A stretch of DNA of 14,272 bases from JAYUKV01 sp043764135. Its GTDB lineage: Bacteria > Patescibacteriota > JACMRA01. The notes below the pieces were generated by a model, which was given only the letters and a program-made list of their open reading frames with translations, searched no databases and had not been told where the DNA came from. The stretch's first letter is position 1. Every line of letters begins with the position of its first letter. The DNA is taken from the NCBI GenBank assembly GCA_043764135.1, contig JAYUKV010000060.1, forward strand, positions 1-14,272, written 5' to 3'. A program made the translations under genes and the position numbers. Positions 13,901 to 14,272 of this stretch are shown piece by piece.

Positions 13901-14272
13901 CAACATTTCTGTTTCACCATCTCCAGTATTATCTATCAGAAAAGTTATTAAGACTACTCCAAACAACTATAAAGCAGGTTCAACAATTAAGTATGAAATT
14001 GTAGTAACAAATCTTAACCCTTCAATTAAGGTAACTCAAATTAGAACTATCGATGATTGTGGTGCTCAAAAGTTAGATGCTTGTAAAGTAAATACTACTC
14101 AAGGTACTTACGATCAATCAACAGGATTGTTAACTTCTGCTGCTTGGGCAACTGATAATACAATCACTTTCCAAGTAGAAGGAACTGTTAAAGCAGGAAC
14201 TACAGGTAATGTTATCAACACTGCTAAGTTAGATCCATCAACTCCAGTTGATCCAGCTAATCCAACTCTTCC
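7956..14272 (+). CDS. Giant secreted surface protein: CSLREA-like start, beta-helix, DUF11-type repeats (3' end outside window)
   Basis: The frame is open for 2105 codons from the first ATG after an in-frame stop at 7860, and runs off the window. A long basic N-region and a hydrophobic stretch (about 28-52, ending in V-L-A-G) form a signal peptide or anchor. TLRWAIEQAN at 83-92 resembles the CSLREA motif that opens many secreted repeat proteins. Roughly residues 399-680 hold short Asn/Gly-rich turns (SNGGAG, NSIYNNG, NKIYDN, ENSMYNNG), as in right-handed parallel beta-helices. An Ig-like segment follows near 750. A DUF11 domain starts near 919, and from residue 1101 seven more related repeats begin. 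The role is probably adhesion or an outer fibre; any C-terminal anchor is not visible. It is divergent from the ribosomal operon and independently promoted. No in-frame TGA occurs. Confidence 0.93.
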   Translation, partial: MSSKLKLKTLGKISFQALNIIKIRPIAKGILATFSALTMMLAIFGTIPVLAGPSVLLVNDLADTQYNPLTSNATGINGTTRKTLRWAIEQANRQCDANNVNGFVTTIQFDWANMKVNGAAAATVAETPVSDTVGKYSVGTDVVYRAALNSYLPDLICPYTRIDGEIGNPNRTFIGSGNTVGTSASTSTVNKIKRPAIEIYPKTNYVYQVKLAATAADTYAAKVQGQRLCGIMLRSEAQQVNGISIFGFGGGQINDGNICASPYANGDGVSRPDPASTNGNVSLTGYFPPVNAVGTFSNGGQGVDIIIATNTTGIATTAELLTYPTGGTAGISAANLTALGVGATNYSLYPSIYRSITGTGCGNAVDLNPIPNSNLALFTGPIRCQTNFASTRPQNTSFVEFNNNVVGATSNLKDPTGTFAPGEAYSAAKAIAMRWNTNEAAPTGRPTNYHSVGSGIYVQSSDLGKAYNNIMAYNGGTPASVAGSGSQAGITFDIAGYGSINSATTSAQNLNAEGWQLFYNESYMNISNNRGYGGHGIFTNSAQNGSTIDPMRHYFYNNDVYSNGGAGMRTFVPSIDIVGNSIYNNGRHAATGAATATDGTIEFGSYGATVAYNELVSSFTQGIYAECGDGYIYQNKIYDNFGSSVSMPSYNMSCPNGGAPVKGGLVISENSMYNNGKLGIDRYTVNVVNPGSYGNDNDEKPIGSGSDTYSITQNTGVVKYVTLNSNAALTGDPLVKTTLVSANNMMPFPIFTSTTQDCSTGKLYLNGFTYKDSVVEVFAPDGLAKINTYDGEGKDYKFDFADDNKWATAALDTNTEITPYTNDDVKDPIYLDSLTGLIKTISTSGIAGAVSLDKVIQGETITGDRAHEFSVEIPASTGLSVGSVITATASSFPPTLTNEVGVTSEFSPTFLVNPVNTCRDLTIDKNQGANNQENTVTESAVDAVAVGVQDSYTITVKNLGPNANPSSDIVYVEDTLNSQLTLGTVTGTGWTCTIVGQKFTCARAATDAALANGTSYPPITVNFTPNALTPLTKIPNTATLGRVVDSTANRTTYRLTGTGTAETFSKTLAINAATLSTFNAELIPVVNNSAQEPVKLIGERASIVKKWDAPTPTYKVGDTLAYTVTITNEGATPLTKFNIKDDHFAGDTTLLNAPTCSSTTAGAPTITAAGLVAGIDFVSTTPIAVGGTVAIKCTVTVKALGAAGSKIINTATLAPVGTQALEIVTPSVLQQSDGDVAATEVANDNIETVPLIETPKMSIVKKWKAPAPTTYTVGTALDFSIFIANEGTTPISQFVLTDDLFGGATNVGAMTCDLASFVAPFNAVAINLGATPIAVGSSLEIKCTVAVTAVGTAVLKNTATLAPAAGDTTTVIVAPTALQQSDSNVAADEVKNDDISVPPAPIVNEKASIVKKWNAPVPTTYKVGDALNFTITVTNEGTVPLTKFNLKDDAFAAAAQVDAATMSCVPSVAPVAPLTAAVLTAGVDFTPTTPVAVGGNIAFACTVNVVALGAAGTSLVNTATLAPVGTQVLDIVAPTKLQQTDGDVSTPAETPNDDISVSPAPEAPQKASIVKRWTGAAPANYTGGDKLSFEIEIKNEGTVVLSKYTLADDNFANAANLGTLTCDNGFTTFTGQEFTTPIAVGSSLIIKCTVTVLTAGTDSLINTATLSLPTGGEIVKPTTGTQTDTNTTTPADTAKDLIKVSPKPIIIPDAPKASIVKTWDSTQTKPYKVGDTLKFTITIKNEGTVNLTQVGLSDNVFAGATNIGALTCDNGFTNFAYSLISFATPLKPTESIKYNCSAKVNSLGGKLVNTAYLTVPSGSVVAPTTLTQTDVKTGNPIDDSKDSIEIDPVVRPKASIIKKWDAPTPTYYKDGDTLKFTIVVGNEGTEPLTSFILKDDIFAGASQITSLTCNNGFTTFAGQTITPTTPIAVGADLTIKCSAVVKGVAGELTNTATLELPGGTVVSPTRANQSDKDALSVEVANDNISVSPSPVLSIRKVIKTTPNNYKAGSTIKYEIVVTNLNPSIKVTQIRTIDDCGAQKLDACKVNTTQGTYDQSTGLLTSAAWATDNTITFQVEGTVKAGTTGNVINTAKLDPSTPVDPANPTL
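11256..14272 (+). repeat. Tandem DUF11-type repeats in the surface protein (at least seven units)
   Basis: Units begin at 11256, 11724, 12174, 12654, 13092, 13515 and 13929, mostly with A-S-I-V-K-K-W. Spacings are 156, 150, 160, 146, 141 and 138 codons. Each of the first six complete units has a G-D-x-L...N-E-G stretch, a D-D motif, a Cys in T-C/S-C, a second Cys in K-C-T-V or its equivalent, and ends near N-T-A-T-L. The last unit is more divergent (L-S-I-R-K) and is cut by the window edge. Confidence 0.9.

Noticed and set aside
9902..13966. Minus-strand open frames of 61-139 codons across the surface-protein gene
   Set aside because: They lie antisense to a continuous 2105-codon frame and arise from its repetitive Thr/Ala/Pro/Val codons; none has recognisable protein features.
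11256..14272. CRISPR-like or simple DNA repeat array
   Set aside because: The periodicity of about 414-480 bp is in frame and at protein level; unit DNA is diverged and there are no short identical repeats with regular spacers.
7956..14272. Reassigned TGA codon (as in Gracilibacteria/Absconditabacteria)
   Set aside because: The long frame has no in-frame TGA, and the minus-strand ribosomal genes read to normal lengths with the standard code, so nothing here supports recoding.

Overview
The window looks like part of a low-GC bacterial chromosome (about 33 % GC in hand-counted lines of the ribosomal genes). It holds one dense ribosomal-protein operon, one giant surface-protein gene, and a small accessory island. 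Promoters are sigma70-like (TTGACA or TTGCAT with TATAAT-type -10 boxes, often preceded by TG). The ribosomal genes have no visible Shine-Dalgarno sequence, and all reading frames work with the standard code. Together with the rearranged ribosomal operon and the giant adhesin, this suggests a Patescibacteria/CPR-like organism. That placement is an inference; no rRNA is present to confirm it.

Layout. Positions 1-370 (minus strand) carry a chimeric remnant: the 3' end of rpsL fused in frame to the 5' end of the neighbouring 355-codon gene, plus that gene's promoter and hairpin. At 371-1438 is a cytoplasmic protein of unknown family. At 1498-3663 is a secreted 721-residue protein with a glycine-zipper membrane segment, higher GC and a strong ribosome binding site; I read it as a candidate polymorphic-toxin-like effector, with the 355-residue protein as a possible immunity partner. 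Positions 3664-4223 hold the effector's promoter, a 127-bp palindromic MITE-like element and the terminator of the ribosomal operon. From 7705 down to 4224 (minus strand) runs rpsI-rpmA-rpmF-nusB(like)-greA-rplU-rplQ-rplM-rpsL, headed by a near-consensus promoter. Divergently, from 7956 to the right edge (plus strand), is an unfinished gene of at least 2105 codons. It encodes a signal peptide, a CSLREA-like start, a beta-helix region, and a DUF11 domain followed by at least seven further DUF11-type repeats with paired cysteines.

The region most worth attention is 14-4348. A two-gene secreted-protein cassette lies between two direct copies of the rpsL 3' end (140 bp, 5 mismatches), as if it had inserted at the end of rpsL and could recombine out. 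Between its two genes is a compact control element in which a terminator hairpin overlaps an extended -10 promoter. Its geometry predicts that effector transcripts terminate there, while the downstream gene's own transcripts start inside the stem and escape. That same element is duplicated in the remnant at 187-244.
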